From NCBI GenBank assembly GCA_013176395.1, contig JABMLP010000041.1:39545-103544 (forward strand): DNA of 64,000 nt, read 5' to 3'. This stretch comes from Venturia oleaginea. Lineage: Eukaryota > Ascomycota > Dothideomycetes > Venturiales > Venturiaceae. This document shows positions 41,482-53,023 of the stretch, one piece after another (the first letter of the stretch is position 1; the number at the start of each line of letters is the position of its first letter). The translations under genes were made by a program, and so were the position numbers. The notes under the pieces were generated by a model. That model did not search any database. It saw only the letters and a list, made by a program, of their open reading frames with translations, and was not told the DNA's origin.

Positions 41482-41699
41482 AAAGAAAGCGGTACAACTA
41501 CTTTAAAATCGTTAGCAGGTCAGCTCTGTTAATAAGTACAGAGCCCTAGGGATGCCAAGGAGCTCTTTGGAAGGGATTTCTGATGCTAGTGCAATATAAC
41601 GATGCCCAAGACGTCGTCGAGGCCAGCGGTGTACTTGAAAAGTCTGTCGAGAAGCGGTGAACGGCTAAGCGCGGCGCGCGCAGCGGCGGGAAAGACTCG

Positions 41700-43089
41700 T
41701 AGGACGATAAGGAGAGTATCGGGATGAAGGACGAGTCCTACAACAACAATCTAGATACAAGACGAGCCTCAGAGGGCTCAGAAGTCGTGCGATATGCGAG
41801 ATCGCCGTGTTGTTGTTGTCGCTTGGTCGGACGAGGCCCTTGCTCCACCAGATAGACACTAGCAGTAAGACAGGGCAGGATATTATTGTCGAGCATCCAC
41901 CTAGCAGCAGCCTTGCATCCCTTGCTGGTATTGAGTGCCGTATGTATCGATGTTGTACCAGTTTCGCTCCTCAGATGGTCTCTATTGTATCTAGGGCAGA
42001 AGTCGAATACATGGATTAGTGTCTGGTGTCGCCATCTACACGCGCATTCCGGGGTTATCCCTGGCACGTGTATCGCTGCCAGCCAGGACCGGAGTCCCAA
42101 TACCTCTGTTCTCATCAAAAACATCGCTGTAGCTTCAAGTTTCGTAAGGCCATCGTACAGTCCCAGTGTCTCGTTCTCCCACTCCTTAGACCAAGCGCAC
42201 CGGCCTTGTTCCTTCTTTTCTCCTCCCACCTTGCCCTCTCTGTCTCCTCCAGCAGCGCGGAGATTTTGGAGGGCAGCCTATATTTATGCAGGTTTCCCCT
42301 CCTTCGAGCTCTCTTTCTCCTATTTTCGGCTCCCAGTTCCTCAGCGTCGGGCCTTCCTCGCTCCCTTCTTGTCCTGGCAATGGCCCGTCTCTAGTTGTAG
42401 GGTCCCACTTCATGTTTAGGTCTCCCTAGCGTTGGTCTTGGTGGCGGGAGGTTGGGGTTATTCCTAACGGTATGAATGGGTCGTCGACCCTGTCTTGGCT
42501 CTGGCTCCGGTCCTCCATAGTATAAGTTGGGTAGCTTTGCGGAAGCATACTGAGGCATTTCGTTGGACTGCTTCTCCCGTAGTGCTAGTCTAGCAGCTCC
42601 CATCTCTGCCGGTATCTCCGGTCGCCGGGGAAGTACCCTGGGTTTTCCTCTCCTCCTTCTCCTCCTTGGTGGTGGGGGGACAGCCTCCATGTCCTTCCAC
42701 ATGAGTTCAACAGTGTGTTGTATCTCTCTTTCCACCGGATGGACCTTTACCGCTCCCACTCGTTCCAGGACGAGCTGCTTCACGTATAGATCCATCGGCT
42801 GGACCGATGTCTCCCTTTCCAGCGCAACAACGGGGGTTCGCCTGTAGCCCCCGGTTACCTTCCTAAGGCAGTCCCTCTGGAATCTTGCCAATCGCTTCAT
42901 GTGCGGTGCCCGCATAATATCTCCAGCTCGGTCATTGCATCCCCACGCCTGGATTCCATATAGGAGGGTGGGTCTTACCACTGCTATATAAATGAGTCTG
43001 GACCTCCGCAATGCCAGATGTTGGCTTATATCCTTGTAGATAGAGCCGCAAAGGTAGCGAGCCTTTGCCCTTTTTAGCCTGGCCTTCAA
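41700..43089 (-). pseudogene. 5'-truncated Tad-like LINE: end of reverse transcriptase and C-terminal zinc motif
   Basis: Two minus-strand frames are collinear. 43089-42391 reads RLIYIAVVRPTLLYGIQAWG and RLARFQRDCLRKVTGGYRRTPV, the thumb region after the reverse transcriptase core of I/Tad-type LINEs. 42229-41738 reads LEATAMFLMRTEVLGLRSWL and TPECACRWRHQTLIHVFDFC, the C-terminal RNase H-adjacent region and the CxC...H...C zinc motif of the Tad1 clade. A frame change lies near 42300. The catalytic core and ORF1 are absent. 5' truncation at about 43090 is usual for LINE insertions. The 3' end was not located exactly. Confidence 0.75.
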
Positions 43090-44330
43090 GCCGGCTTAGC
43101 ATTCAGGGTGGACGAAGCCCTTCCTGCCCAGTCAACACCTAGTCTGCTCCTTAAACATACTTCAAGGGCACGCCTTTCCGAGTTTGCACCTCGTTCCGGC
43201 TTCCCTATTCTTAGTACACCGACATGCGCGTCCGTCCTCACGGGCTATACAGTCTCTCTGATTAGGACTTGATCATATCTCCCATGAGGCTATCCTAAGG
43301 TCAGAGCTCATCAAAGGGATGAGGTCTTAGGGACCAGCAGTGGCTGCCGTTGTATACTACGCCCCTCGGGCTTTTGACGCCCGTTTCGCGTTACCTAAAG
43401 GAGTCTCCTCCAAATAGGCTGACCATGTCTTGCACGGGTTCCGTATGCCAATCTCCGTTGCCAGCGAGAGAGATCCGGTGGTCCCGTACTAACCAAGCCT
43501 GATTCCCCAGTACCTTAACAAACGGAATACTACTTACAGTTATAGAGACCGTGTCTCCCGCTGTCCCTATGCTGCGTATCTTCTACTCATCTAATGCTCC
43601 GTATCTCTACCCTTTCTAATGCAACGTGTCTCTCGCCTTTCCAATGCTCCGTGTCTGGGACTTAACGAAGTGTAGGGCGTTCGGTATTAACGAAGTAGAT
43701 CGGGGGAGGTATTAACGAAGAGGTTAGGCGGGAGGTATTAACGAGGTCTATCCCTATTAGTTGTATCCTTAGGCCATAAGTCTGTAGTACAGGAGATCTG
43801 CTTTCCCTCGTCAGTCCCCTCTACGGTTCGACTGATCTAAGAGTGCAGGCGGGCTCAAGGGTGTCCTGTCTCTCTCCTAGGAGTACCACAGCCGCTTTCG
43901 CAGCCTGGCCTAGTTACTAGCTAGGTAGGGATGGTTTTCGTATCCTGATATCCCTTGATTTCTTGTTTCTGCTTGTTATGACTAAGCGAGCATCTGGTTT
44001 GCGGCCAGGTAACAAATCCCACCGTGTCCACGTTGCCATTGCCTCTTGCCAACGCGTCTTGCCATGCCTATGTAACCCTACAGTCCATTCAAGCTGGTAT
44101 TGGCGCGTATTCGATGACCTAAGGCGTGGTGGTGTTGTGTCGTCGCGTCGTTCGTCGGTGGATTCATCTTTGCTTCACACCTCCGGAACGCACTCGCGGC
44201 GACAGCGAGGTGCAGGGAAGTGCTACTGACGCCGGTAACATCGCGAGAAGATGTGAATCCTTCGTCCCATCAGTATCCAGCCTTGGATACTGATACCCAT
44301 CGTCATTTCGATGGGGGCGGGATCATAACA
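43090..44330. other. About 1.2 kb without a recognised gene
   Basis: The sequence is GC-balanced with no convincing frame. It includes a TAATGCTCCGTATCTC-type repeat (43560-43660) and a 25-bp minisatellite. It marks the edge of the TE island. Confidence 0.5.
43661..43755. repeat. 25-26-bp minisatellite
   Basis: Four imperfect units each begin TTAACGA(A/G) and carry a G-rich second half (GGGGGAGGTA, GCGGGAGGTA). Confidence 0.7.
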
Positions 44331-44527
44331 AATGGTATCTATTACAGGGGATGTGGAGGGACGTTGGAGGTTTGGGAAGTTGGTTGGGATTGGTAGCACG
44401 TGCAGTTGTAAATATATTAATAGCACGTGTAGTACTCCACAAGATCAACATAGCCGAGAATTGTACATATACTAGTATGTTTACTTTTTCTTCCACCACC
44501 AACAATTTCCTCTCCGTATACGCAAAA

Positions 44528-45292
44528 ATGAATCCCAAAGCTGCCTCAAAAGACTCCAAAGAAGACCCAAAGGTTGACCCAGTCCCTCTCTCCCCACAAG
44601 AAGTCCAGAAACGCGAGAAACAACTCGCCGAAGCCGCCGAATATGCCAAAAAGGCCCACGAATCCCAAGCCGCCGCTGCAGAAGCCCAGCAAAGAGCCGA
44701 TGAAGCAGATGATGACTCCATAAAAGAGAAGGCACTTGAGGAAGTAGAAAAGCATGCGAAGACTGCCAACGAGCACATTGAAAAGGCAAAGGTCATTGAG
44801 TCGGGAGCTTTGCAAGGTGCCTTTGCTGGCGCGGGTATTGGTGCCGCTACTGGCATGGGACTGGGTACTGCAGTCGGCACTCTTGTTGGAGGTGTGACTG
44901 CCATACCTCTGACCGGCCTGGGCGCTTTGGTCGGCGCTGGATCGGGTGCAATTCACGGACCGTGGACGAAGATGCCCAGGTTCAAAGACGAGAATGGTGA
45001 TAAGGTCGGCGGTGAAGACAACAAAGAGACAAGGGAGAAAGAAAAGGACATGAAAGAGTATGAGAAGGGCATGAAGCCGTTGAAGAACAGACTGGCCGGT
45101 GAGGTGAGTAATTATACTCCCTTCTGGCCTTGGTCTCCGCTGAAGGCTGTCATGAATAAGATCCCACCCACTCCTCAGCCGAACACGAAGGCACCACCGA
45201 AGCCAGAAACCACTTCACAGCCTGAGAAACCGGCACCGAGGAAGCAGCCACGCAAATTGGAAATACGCAGTGGCAAGAAGCAGGAGACATAG
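44528..45292 (+). CDS. Glycine-zipper protein with N-terminal coiled coil
   Basis: A single-exon gene for 254 residues. I chose the ATG at 44528 (context CGCAAAAATGAAT). An in-frame ATG at 44478 is possible, and the frame is open further upstream without a better start. Residues 1-20 are hydrophilic, and 22-90 form a Lys/Glu/Ala-rich coiled coil. Residues 93-143 are a glycine-zipper hydrophobic segment (GAFAGAGIGAATGMGLGTAV, GALVGAGSGAIHG) that could form a membrane hairpin, followed by WTKMPRFKDENGDKVGG. The tail (213-254) is Pro/Lys-rich. Glycine-zipper proteins of this layout occur in many ascomycetes without an assigned role, and no enzyme motif is seen. Two CACGTG-containing sites (near 44397 and 44424) lie about 100-130 bp upstream. 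Confidence 0.75.
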   Translation: MNPKAASKDSKEDPKVDPVPLSPQEVQKREKQLAEAAEYAKKAHESQAAAAEAQQRADEADDDSIKEKALEEVEKHAKTANEHIEKAKVIESGALQGAFAGAGIGAATGMGLGTAVGTLVGGVTAIPLTGLGALVGAGSGAIHGPWTKMPRFKDENGDKVGGEDNKETREKEKDMKEYEKGMKPLKNRLAGEVSNYTPFWPWSPLKAVMNKIPPTPQPNTKAPPKPETTSQPEKPAPRKQPRKLEIRSGKKQET

Positions 45293-46610
45293 ATTGTGGT
45301 GCCACTAGTCAAATCTTCGTTGGCACAGGGCGAATTACAACTGGAAGCATTGAAGACGTTTCCTGGCATTCGAGTCACGTCAAAGTAAGTGTCTGTGTCA
45401 CGTCATTGCAGCTTGTGTATGGCACTTATACTGCTCCAGAGCTGTGCTCACATTTCGATCCATATCTATTTTTCAGCCACGGTGGTCTCATTAATTCATA
45501 CCCGCCAAGAAACAACATACTTCATAACATCTTCGGATTACTATCGATATCGATAAATTTCTGGCGACATTCTTCTTCTGGATTACTGGACATTTATCAA
45601 CATCGATCTTAAGTCAAGGTATTACTGTCTGAACGTACAATTGTCATTATCCACGGGCTAGAGCGAGCATGAATTGATGAGACCGCTGTGCAGCGGTGAT
45701 TTCGACCCCAAAATATTTGTTATCATTGAGCTGTGTCGAGCAGGACATTGTTGTTCTGCTTTCGATTCTGGCTCCGCAGACTACCACGAAGCTCTCACAG
45801 CCATACGGCAAAGCTCACGACGTTATATTTTCTTGGAATCGCCGCCTTACCTCGCCACTGGTACTTTTGAGAGTGCGCGCTGCTCGTTGTGTCTAATTTC
45901 AGAATCATGAGGAAATCTGTGGAGGCTTATCGCAATCCTCAGCCCAAAACCCATCGGTCTCTCCGCACCGCATCTAGATGCGAGCCCATTACTCTCGAAA
46001 AGTGCTAGTTGAGGCTATGGGGTGCATGGGATGCATCTACTTGCTACTTTGGGATGCATGGCCGGAGAATGGGGCACCTCGCTGTTCTGTAGAGGGGAAG
46101 TGTGTACGTTCCATGTCCATCTCGCCAATGTTTGGCGTTTGTGGAATATTTTGTTCTTTTTCTTGGGTTTTGCGGAGGAGATGAATGGGATGATGAAATT
46201 AAGTTTATCGTTGATATGCTGATGGGTAAAGAATTGGCTGATCTGCCTCACGTCAGGCTCTCATTTGGAGTCCGCTCTTCTGATGGCCGGAAATGGTTGA
46301 CACTGTCCAAACTGGGATCGGTATTGATAAACTTCTGGCAAACATGTAGCATGAAATTGTTGGGAAGACATGGATTTTGATTTGGTATTTAGCAATTCTT
46401 AAAGGGAATATAACGTGCGTCGATAGGTGGAAGGGTAAAAGGGATATAAATCATGGACCCACTGTCGTCTCGTTGACGGTCAATGTTTGACGTAGCCAGC
46501 CGCGAATATATCGGTATTGACCGTGAAACTGGTGATGGCTAACAAGTCTTCTTCTATTTCTACGATGTGTCTATTGAAGATCTGCCAAATTTTCTTCCTG
46601 ATGCGACCGT
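45293..46610. other. Intergenic, no gene recognised
   Basis: Short frames near 45.7 and 46.1 kb show no domain and no consistent start or intron context. It probably holds the 3' regions of the two neighbouring genes, which converge on it. Confidence 0.5.
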
Positions 46611-47533
46611 TCAAGGCCATGTCTCAACTTGCTTCCAGTCATTGCTTTCTGGTTGGTATGTATATATGATTCTGCGTGCCTTCTCAGGATCGCTGATATC
46701 GCATTGTTCGACGCTTTCTGGTTTGATGATTACGACTCGAAAATTCTTCCTTGCCACTTCGTCATGGAGATCTTCGACTTTGGTGCCGAGTTTGAGGGAG
46801 GTGTCATAGGGAGCGTCTTTTGGTTTTCCGGGGGGTGGATTCTTCCATGATCCTGTTATCTCATTAGTTTGTACTTCTACACCTGTTCGGAAAAAGAGAA
46901 ACAATGTTAAGGCGTATATGTGGGAGGGGAGCACAAACCTCTCATGCCCGGCGAACAATTTCCAAAATGCGCATCCAATTCTTTCAACCAACTCCACTCC
47001 CCCTCCTTCCCTTCTCCCTCCCTCACAACCTTCATCCGACTCCCAACCTCACTCTTAACGGTCCTCACTCCACTCGAGGTACCATCTTCCTCGATATCCT
47101 TCGCAACCACAAAAGCCTCCCCCTTAATCCTCCACTGCGTCATAATCCCCTCCTCTTTAACCCACCAAACCGCCTCGACAGGTCCTCCCCCACCACTCCC
47201 CTGCACCAAACTATCCTTATCAGCATGCCCCGAGGAAGAAGCGAATAACTGGCCAACCTTCTCCATTCGCACGTCAGTGGTGAAGGTGGGCATCTCACTC
47301 TCATACACGCGAGGATTTCTGGGGGCATCGTTGTGTTTGTTTTCGGGGAGTTGGGTCCACATGCCTCTGTAGATGCAGTAGCGGGCACGGGGGAGGTAGG
47401 GTGTTGGACTGCCTTCTGGAGCGGGTGTGAGGGTTGAGAGGACGAATTCGGGGGAGGACATTTTGTTGACGTGGCCTAGGAAAGGCTTTTTCCATGGTGC
47501 CGGACTGGAGGAGTGCTGTGTGGTGGTAGACAT
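46611..47533 (-). CDS. FMN-binding pyridoxamine 5'-phosphate oxidase-like protein (Alr4036 type)
   Basis: Two exons, 47533-46939 and 46852-46611, are joined by removing an 86-nt intron (GTTTGT...ATAACAG). This joins GMRG to SWKNPPPGKP and yields 278 residues. Exon 1 has APWKKPFLGHVNKM, YCIYRGMWTQLPEN, MPTFTTDVRMEKV, GPVEAVWWVKE and MTQWRIKGEAFVV, followed by GNCSPGMRG. This is the split-barrel flavin-binding fold of the Alr4036-like branch. Exon 2 ends in RIIYTYQPESNDWKQVETWP. The family is related to the enzyme of vitamin B6 metabolism, but its own substrate is not established. The ATG at 47533 starts right before the domain. An in-frame ATG at 47860 would add 109 residues with a basic stretch (SKTLRRLTSLTRT) that could act as a mitochondrial signal, so the start is uncertain. 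Confidence 0.85.
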
Positions 47534-48497
47534 TGTGCGGGTTAGGGAGGTGAGACGGCGGAGGGTTTTGGACGCTATTGTTGCGGTGTTGGATGTCAAT
47601 TGCTGATTTGAAGATGGATTGGTGTGGTTTGGGCTGTTGGTGGTAACGAGATAAGTTGAGGGTGTAGCTGCAAGGCTTATGGTGCGAATATGGTCGTCAT
47701 TGACTTTGCTGATGTCATTTTCATGGCCATCTGATATGGAATTTTGCAAATGGCATGCTTGATATTGGAAGAATCGGTACGACTCCAGATTTCTGCTGTT
47801 GTACGTAGTCTTGTACGGACATTCACTCACGGCGGCAAGAATATCACGACTCAACCTCAAGGCCTACTGAAAGAATAATAAGACAGCCAATCTATCAGCA
47901 TGAGGACGATCAATTGGAGCCTCTTTTTGCTTTGATTGGTCCGCAGAGTATCAAGGACCTCTCCATTTTCGGTTCAAGGAATTCGCTGTGTGAAACGACG
48001 CCATGCAAGGCCATCTCCATCAAGAAGTTCATGATGCAGAGAGTCCATGTTCGATTATCGGGATTGGGAACGGATTGCATATTGCTGTGTTGCCCGCTGT
48101 TACATGCTGCACTTTAGAACATGTTCGAATTGGGGAATGTGTAGTTGGGTGCAAAGAGACGGTGAGAGTAGACGGCAAGAGTCCCGAGCTGTAGCAACGT
48201 CTCAACGTGCGGAAGAAGGTGCGCCGTCATCTTGGGGACTGCAAAAAGCATTGTTGTAATCTGTTGGAGAAGAGATAAATTGCGAGGCACAAAAATGGAG
48301 CTTGTGCCTTGTGGTGGCAGAAACGGGTTGGCCATGGACTCGATCCAACAGACAGTCATCATCCCTTCATATACTCTCCTTCCGCCATCCAAAACATCCT
48401 GACCCGGCCTGTTATCCTCTCCCACGCTTCCTCCGAGCTGCAATCTCCAGTCTCCGTCCCCTGGGATAGATCCCGTTTGCGCATGTGACTGCCGACT
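47534..48497. other. Divergent intergenic region
   Basis: About 960 bp between two genes transcribed away from each other, so it should contain both promoters. The minus-strand frame continues open into it as far as 47860. No other gene is supported. Confidence 0.5.
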
Positions 48498-49649
48498 ATG
48501 TCTGATGGCAGCCATACCTTCCAGCTGAATCCAATTCATTTCGATACACCGGGACCGAGAAAAGACCCACCATCCAACGACATGTCGGAACTTCTCAAGT
48601 GCTTTACCTTCTTGGCCGAGACCGCACCGGCGTGGATCAAGAGTCTGGAACAACTTGAAGAGCAGGTCAAACAACGACAAGCTGAAGTTGAGAAGATGGG
48701 AAGAACACCACCCCAGATATTGAAGAAGAGATCAGGATCCAACGAATCTCTCCGCCCAAGCCGAGACGATGCTGGAAATTTCTCAGCAGCGGAGCAACGA
48801 ACGTCCACGTCGTCGCCGTACGCAATTGCAAGCACACCAGCGCTCCATCCATCTCCCTCCATTGCCTCGAAACGAAAACGAATCGCCTCCTCAATAGCAT
48901 CCATAACATCAGCCACTCAAAAACGCTATCGCCTGCGCAGCCCAATCATAGTCTACTACGACAGTGAAGTCCAAAAGGGCTTCGAACAACTCGTCCACAG
49001 CATCGGCAGCGGCCGAAACCACATTCGCAAAGCAAGGCTAGCAATAAGAATGGAAACATTGACAAACGTAAGCGCAAACGCAAGAGCGGAACAAGCCATC
49101 GGGACAAGCATCCTCCCGTCGTCATCGTCGAGAACGACGGCTAGGAATACACCAAGCGGGTACGATATACTCCTTGCGCAGGCCCTGCGTAGTGCACGGG
49201 GTCTTGAAACGCTCCGTCCCCGTCTGGCATATGCTGATGGACTTGGTAGTAGTTCCGCCGCCGGCACCGATTCGTGTACGCCGGCTGATCAAGCCTTGGA
49301 TAAAGCGCAGGCCTTTTGTGAAACGGGTGCCTACCATTTTTTGAGGGAGGGAGAATGTGCTGAGGAGGTTTTGGGCGCGAGGAGGATATTTGAGGAGTTG
49401 GCGGATAGTGCTGGGAAAGAGGTGGAGAGGCTGACGATTTTGGAACGAGCTAGGCAGACGCAGAGGGAGAAGGAGAGGGCTGTTGAGTTGGAGAGGCAGG
49501 AGATGATCAGGAAGCAGGTTGAGAGTAATCCGGCTTTGATTGGGCAAGAGAGTTTAAATGCCACTATTGAGGCGGATGATGAGAGTGATGATGAGGATGA
49601 GGATTATGCTGCGCTCATGCCGCCGTATCGGGGTATGGCTAGGACTTGA
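48498..49649 (+). CDS. Hypothetical fungal protein with coiled coil and acidic tail
   Basis: A single-exon frame of 383 residues whose codon pattern stays open across 1.15 kb. Residues 1-60 include a helical stretch (LLKCFTFLAETAPAWIKSLE, continuing into a coiled coil to about 66). Residues 70-130 are Ser/Pro/Arg-rich with a basic KRKR patch that may be a nuclear signal. A central helical region (VYYDSEVQKGFEQLVHSIGS to ARAEQAIG) follows, then a Ser-rich linker, another helical domain (DQALDKAQAFCETGAYHFL), and a Glu/Arg coiled coil (ILERARQTQREKERAVELER). The C-terminus is very acidic (DDESDDEDEDY). It looks like a conserved nuclear or scaffold-type protein, but I do not recognise the family. 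Confidence 0.75.
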   Translation: MSDGSHTFQLNPIHFDTPGPRKDPPSNDMSELLKCFTFLAETAPAWIKSLEQLEEQVKQRQAEVEKMGRTPPQILKKRSGSNESLRPSRDDAGNFSAAEQRTSTSSPYAIASTPALHPSPSIASKRKRIASSIASITSATQKRYRLRSPIIVYYDSEVQKGFEQLVHSIGSGRNHIRKARLAIRMETLTNVSANARAEQAIGTSILPSSSSRTTARNTPSGYDILLAQALRSARGLETLRPRLAYADGLGSSSAAGTDSCTPADQALDKAQAFCETGAYHFLREGECAEEVLGARRIFEELADSAGKEVERLTILERARQTQREKERAVELERQEMIRKQVESNPALIGQESLNATIEADDESDDEDEDYAALMPPYRGMART

Positions 49650-50020
49650 GGGTGATGTGTGTCTGTAATTGAGCGAGTAGTATGGCCAGCATTACACGCT
49701 GCGAGGCTTGTCTACTTGGCTGCAAGCACCTCACTTGGAACACGAAGGACTCGGAAGGATTCATACTAGGACGTTGTTTGTGTGTGAGGAGAGTGGTGGT
49801 CTTGGGTGGTTCCTTCCCTGACACGCGTGCCTTCCTATCCTGAGTTGCGGCCAACAAAGTCGCGTCTCATCTCCTACTCATCTCCTACTCACCTATCTGA
49901 GCTGATAGCACACTTTCCAACGCGTCGCACAGGGTGAGCTGATCGACATACATTCACACAGTTGATTAAGAGTACTGACTGTCACCTCCTCAGCTTTGAA
50001 CTGTATGTACACATCTCAAC
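49650..50020. other. Intergenic, probable promoter of the next gene
   Basis: A 370-bp interval between two genes on the same strand. It has a direct repeat CTCATCTCCTACTCA (about 49865) and pyrimidine-rich tracts, but no gene. Confidence 0.5.
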
Positions 50021-53000
50021 ATGGCTAGGCGTCTTCAAAAGCGTCATCCAAACATCTTGCACGGTCTCGATATGAACGCCATCATCAAAGTTGACGACGA
50101 TGAGAACAGTCATGGCGACGGCCATCAGCCTACACCTCCACCAACCAGCCGTCCAAGACGCACCACTCGACAGCGTATCAATGGAGAAGCACCGGCACTC
50201 TACAGCGCGAAGTATCATCCAATGGATGACGTGGTGAGGCCAGCCGCGGCCAAACGCTACCACGGCGAGGCATTTGAACGCGACGAAGATACCGATGATC
50301 CAGAGGAATCCATGACCGACGTAGGATCTATCGACGAAGAAGACGATGAGAATACTCAGCCAATTCGCAGGAAGTGGTCCACCGGGATCCGCCATTCAGG
50401 GAGACTGGATGCACCATCTCGCAATTCAGTTGACTATAACATGAAGCGGCATCCACAAGATGCTCAACTTCGTCTGCTCGAGAAGTCAAGTAGCCCAAAC
50501 AAGCGCTCCCGGACGGCCAGAAACGACGACATCGTTAACCGTCCCGATCTGCTTCGTCATGGTGATGAAGAGAGCAGTGGGGACGAAGCAGACGGCGATG
50601 AAAATAATGACTTGCCTTCTCTTCCCGTCAAGCGTGTCACACACTCAGTCCAGCACTCAGGTGGACGTCGCTCCGTTCAGCTTGTTATTGATGACAGTGG
50701 TGATGATAGCAGCCTCAACGACGATGAAGATGCAGATACAGAAAACACCCCACCGGTAACTCGCATGTCGGATGCGGAAACCGACGCTGAAGATGACAAC
50801 GTCAACGCCGCCAATCATTTTGATGATCAGATGGTCCACCGAGAGAATACTCCACCACCAGCGAACATGATGGATGTGGAGACTGACACCGAGGATGATG
50901 AGCCCTCCAGCTCCTGTAAAGCTGAAGAGTTCATCTATGCTGTCCAGCCTACTGATCATCAGATGACCGGCAATGGTGGAAACCATCTGCCAGCTCCGAA
51001 TACCATTCCAAATGCCACATTCGCTCCGACGAACGATAATCGAATGGACGGCAAGTCTAATTTGGGCTCATCAGCTCTGCGGTCATTATTAGATACCGTC
51101 GCCGTCGATACCACCGCTCAAAATGATGATGATCAGATGGTAGATGAAGCTGAAAATCTACCGGCTACAAGATCGCTCCCAAACGCCACCACTATTCGGT
51201 CTGTTGATACGGATACTGGCAGTAAGGATGAAACACGGCTCCTAGGCTCTCCTTTGCCCGCAGCAGATTCTCACGGTAGCCCCTCAAAGACGGACGACGA
51301 CATTCTTGGCGCGCTGCTCGACGTCACAGATCAGGTTCTTACTAGCAATCAACAGGAGAAGGCCACCAACCTCGATACGAACGACGTGCAAGGCTCATCA
51401 ATCCGAGTCTCGACATTCAGGTATGCATCTTCTTTTTCGAGTGCAATCAGGATCGACCTCTGGTAATTTAAATCATCAGAGAATCATTATTAACCTTATC
51501 AAATATTTAAGTACTTACTTTTTAAATTAATTAGGCTTCCTCCACCGACTACAGAACAAGAGGCGCTTTTCTCACGGCCTGCAGCTTCCCCATTAACGCA
51601 ATCTCATTCGTTTCAAATCGATAGGCCTGCCTCCTCACCGAATCCATTTGCGAGGACTGCCTCAACACCGAGCCCGTTTGTAACGACCGATGCGGCACCT
51701 AGCCCACTCATGGGGACTGCTTCTACGCCCAGCCCATTCGCAACGACTGCTCAGAGGACAAAGTCGTTCGTGAGGACCGACACGGCGCCTAACCCCTTTG
51801 TGAGGACTGCCTCTACACACAGTCCATTCGTCTCATCTACAGCACGGTTGCACCAGTTTCTCGTACCAGGGCAAGTGAGTTTGTCAGGAGAGCAAAATCG
51901 AGGACTCTTCACTCCATCGCGCTTCTCCTTTGCAGGGGCTGGATCAGGGAGCAGCTTCTTCACCTTCAGCGCTGGCGCAAGACCAGTGACTGCACCACCA
52001 GACACTGGTGCAGATGCTAAAAACGAATCTACAACTGCGACCGAGACCTCGTCCCGCGCACATGCGTACGTAATATAGTTGCTCAGATTGACCACAGTAA
52101 ATTTCTGGCAATTTTCGCAGCAGATTGCCAGCAATTGATCATAATCAATCCCGACTTCTCATTCTCATACTAATAATACTAGGCCTAATCCACCAAGGCG
52201 TCTCCAAACTGCCACAGCACAGTTTCCAATCCTCGATCCTTTCTTAAACTCAGGCTCGGTTTCGCTCCCTTATTACCCGTTCGGAGCCCCTTCAAATCTT
52301 CATGTAGCGCCAGCAGCGACCGATCAGCCTGAGACTGGAGACACAGCTGATGCCAGAGAAGAGTACGAAGATGAAGAAGAAGAGCAGGACGACGACGCTG
52401 CATATCCGCGCTATCCTCTGTCCGAGCTAGTCTGGGACAGAATCTGTGCTTCTCGCCAAAAGTCCCCGTCCTCAAGGTCAAGCTCGATCAGATCCACCAA
52501 CTATCCTCGCGGTAATCCAGATCTTGAGGCTGAACTTCCTTCAAGTCCAGAAGTGATCAAAGGTGTTTCTCCATTTGTACCTAGATTCAATCCCTTTAGC
52601 CTTACGACAACAACAGAGCCTGATGGACAAAAGCGTCGCCTACCCCCAGGCTTTGACCGCTATGGATCAAGCGCAAGCTCAGGTGCAAGAGTGTTGCCCG
52701 CTCCCCCACTCCCACCACAAATTCCGAATTCGTCCTCCTTTTCCGCTGGACAGCCACGCTCTTCACCAATTGCGGAGATTCCAAGGGGGGCACAAGGCAT
52801 CTCGAGGCCTCCAGGAGCACCTCCACCACGTCGAGTCCCCGGAAGTGAACCCATCTTTGTCCTCCTAGATGCCCCATTTTGCTCGATGGGCCGTCATTTG
52901 GATGGAGAAGAATACGAGTCGCCTGATGAAGGCGATCATTGGGACAAAGAGAACCGGGAGGACGACTTTACGGAAGCGGGGATGGCGACGAGCGAAGAGG

Positions 53001-53023
53001 AGGAGAATGATGAGAATAGATGA
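50021..53023 (+). CDS. Large disordered acidic/Ser-rich protein, three exons
   Basis: Exons 50021-51420, 51535-52065 and 52183-53023 are separated by GT-AG introns of 114 and 117 nt. They give a continuous 923-residue frame (VSTFR to LPPPTTEQEA, and SRAHA to PNPPRRLQ). The N-terminus (MARRLQKRHPNILHGLDMNA) is basic. The first 450 residues are Asp/Glu-rich with repeated TDTEDD/DAETDAEDD blocks and PPR or KRSR patches. Exon 2 contains a PF-repeat region (NPFARTASTPSPF, NPFVRTASTHSPF) with a period of about 12 residues. Exon 3 has an acidic tract, YPRYPLSELVWDRICASR, and ends in an acidic tail. No catalytic domain is recognised. The composition suggests a nuclear or chromatin-associated scaffold, which is inference only. 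Confidence 0.75.

Larger units (their letters stand above)
30840..41500 (-). mobile_element. DIRS/Ngaro-like tyrosine-recombinase retrotransposon
   Basis: On the minus strand, from right to left, lie a Gag-like frame (41481-40550), a reverse transcriptase-RNase H frame (40513-38867), a tandem-repeat zone (38900-38294), inserted Copia C (38293-32093), the last repeat copy, and a tyrosine recombinase (about 31890-31131). Gag, RT-RNase H, tyrosine recombinase and no DDE integrase is the hallmark of DIRS/Ngaro elements, which insert through a site-specific recombinase and have no LTRs. The ends were not resolved, since the expected inverted or split direct repeats were not identified. Coordinates are therefore approximate. 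Gag and recombinase are frameshifted. Confidence 0.85.

Noticed and set aside
43200..43560. Stretch that looked rRNA- or snoRNA-like at first sight
   Set aside because: I could not match any conserved rRNA block or C/D box pair, and it also lacks coding frames.
46022..46380. Short overlapping frames with hydrophobic stretches
   Set aside because: No start context, intron signals or domain; probably chance ORFs in an intergenic region.
48114..48680. 188-codon minus-strand frame
   Set aside because: It overlaps the start of the better-supported plus-strand gene at 48498 and shows no domain; treated as a shadow.
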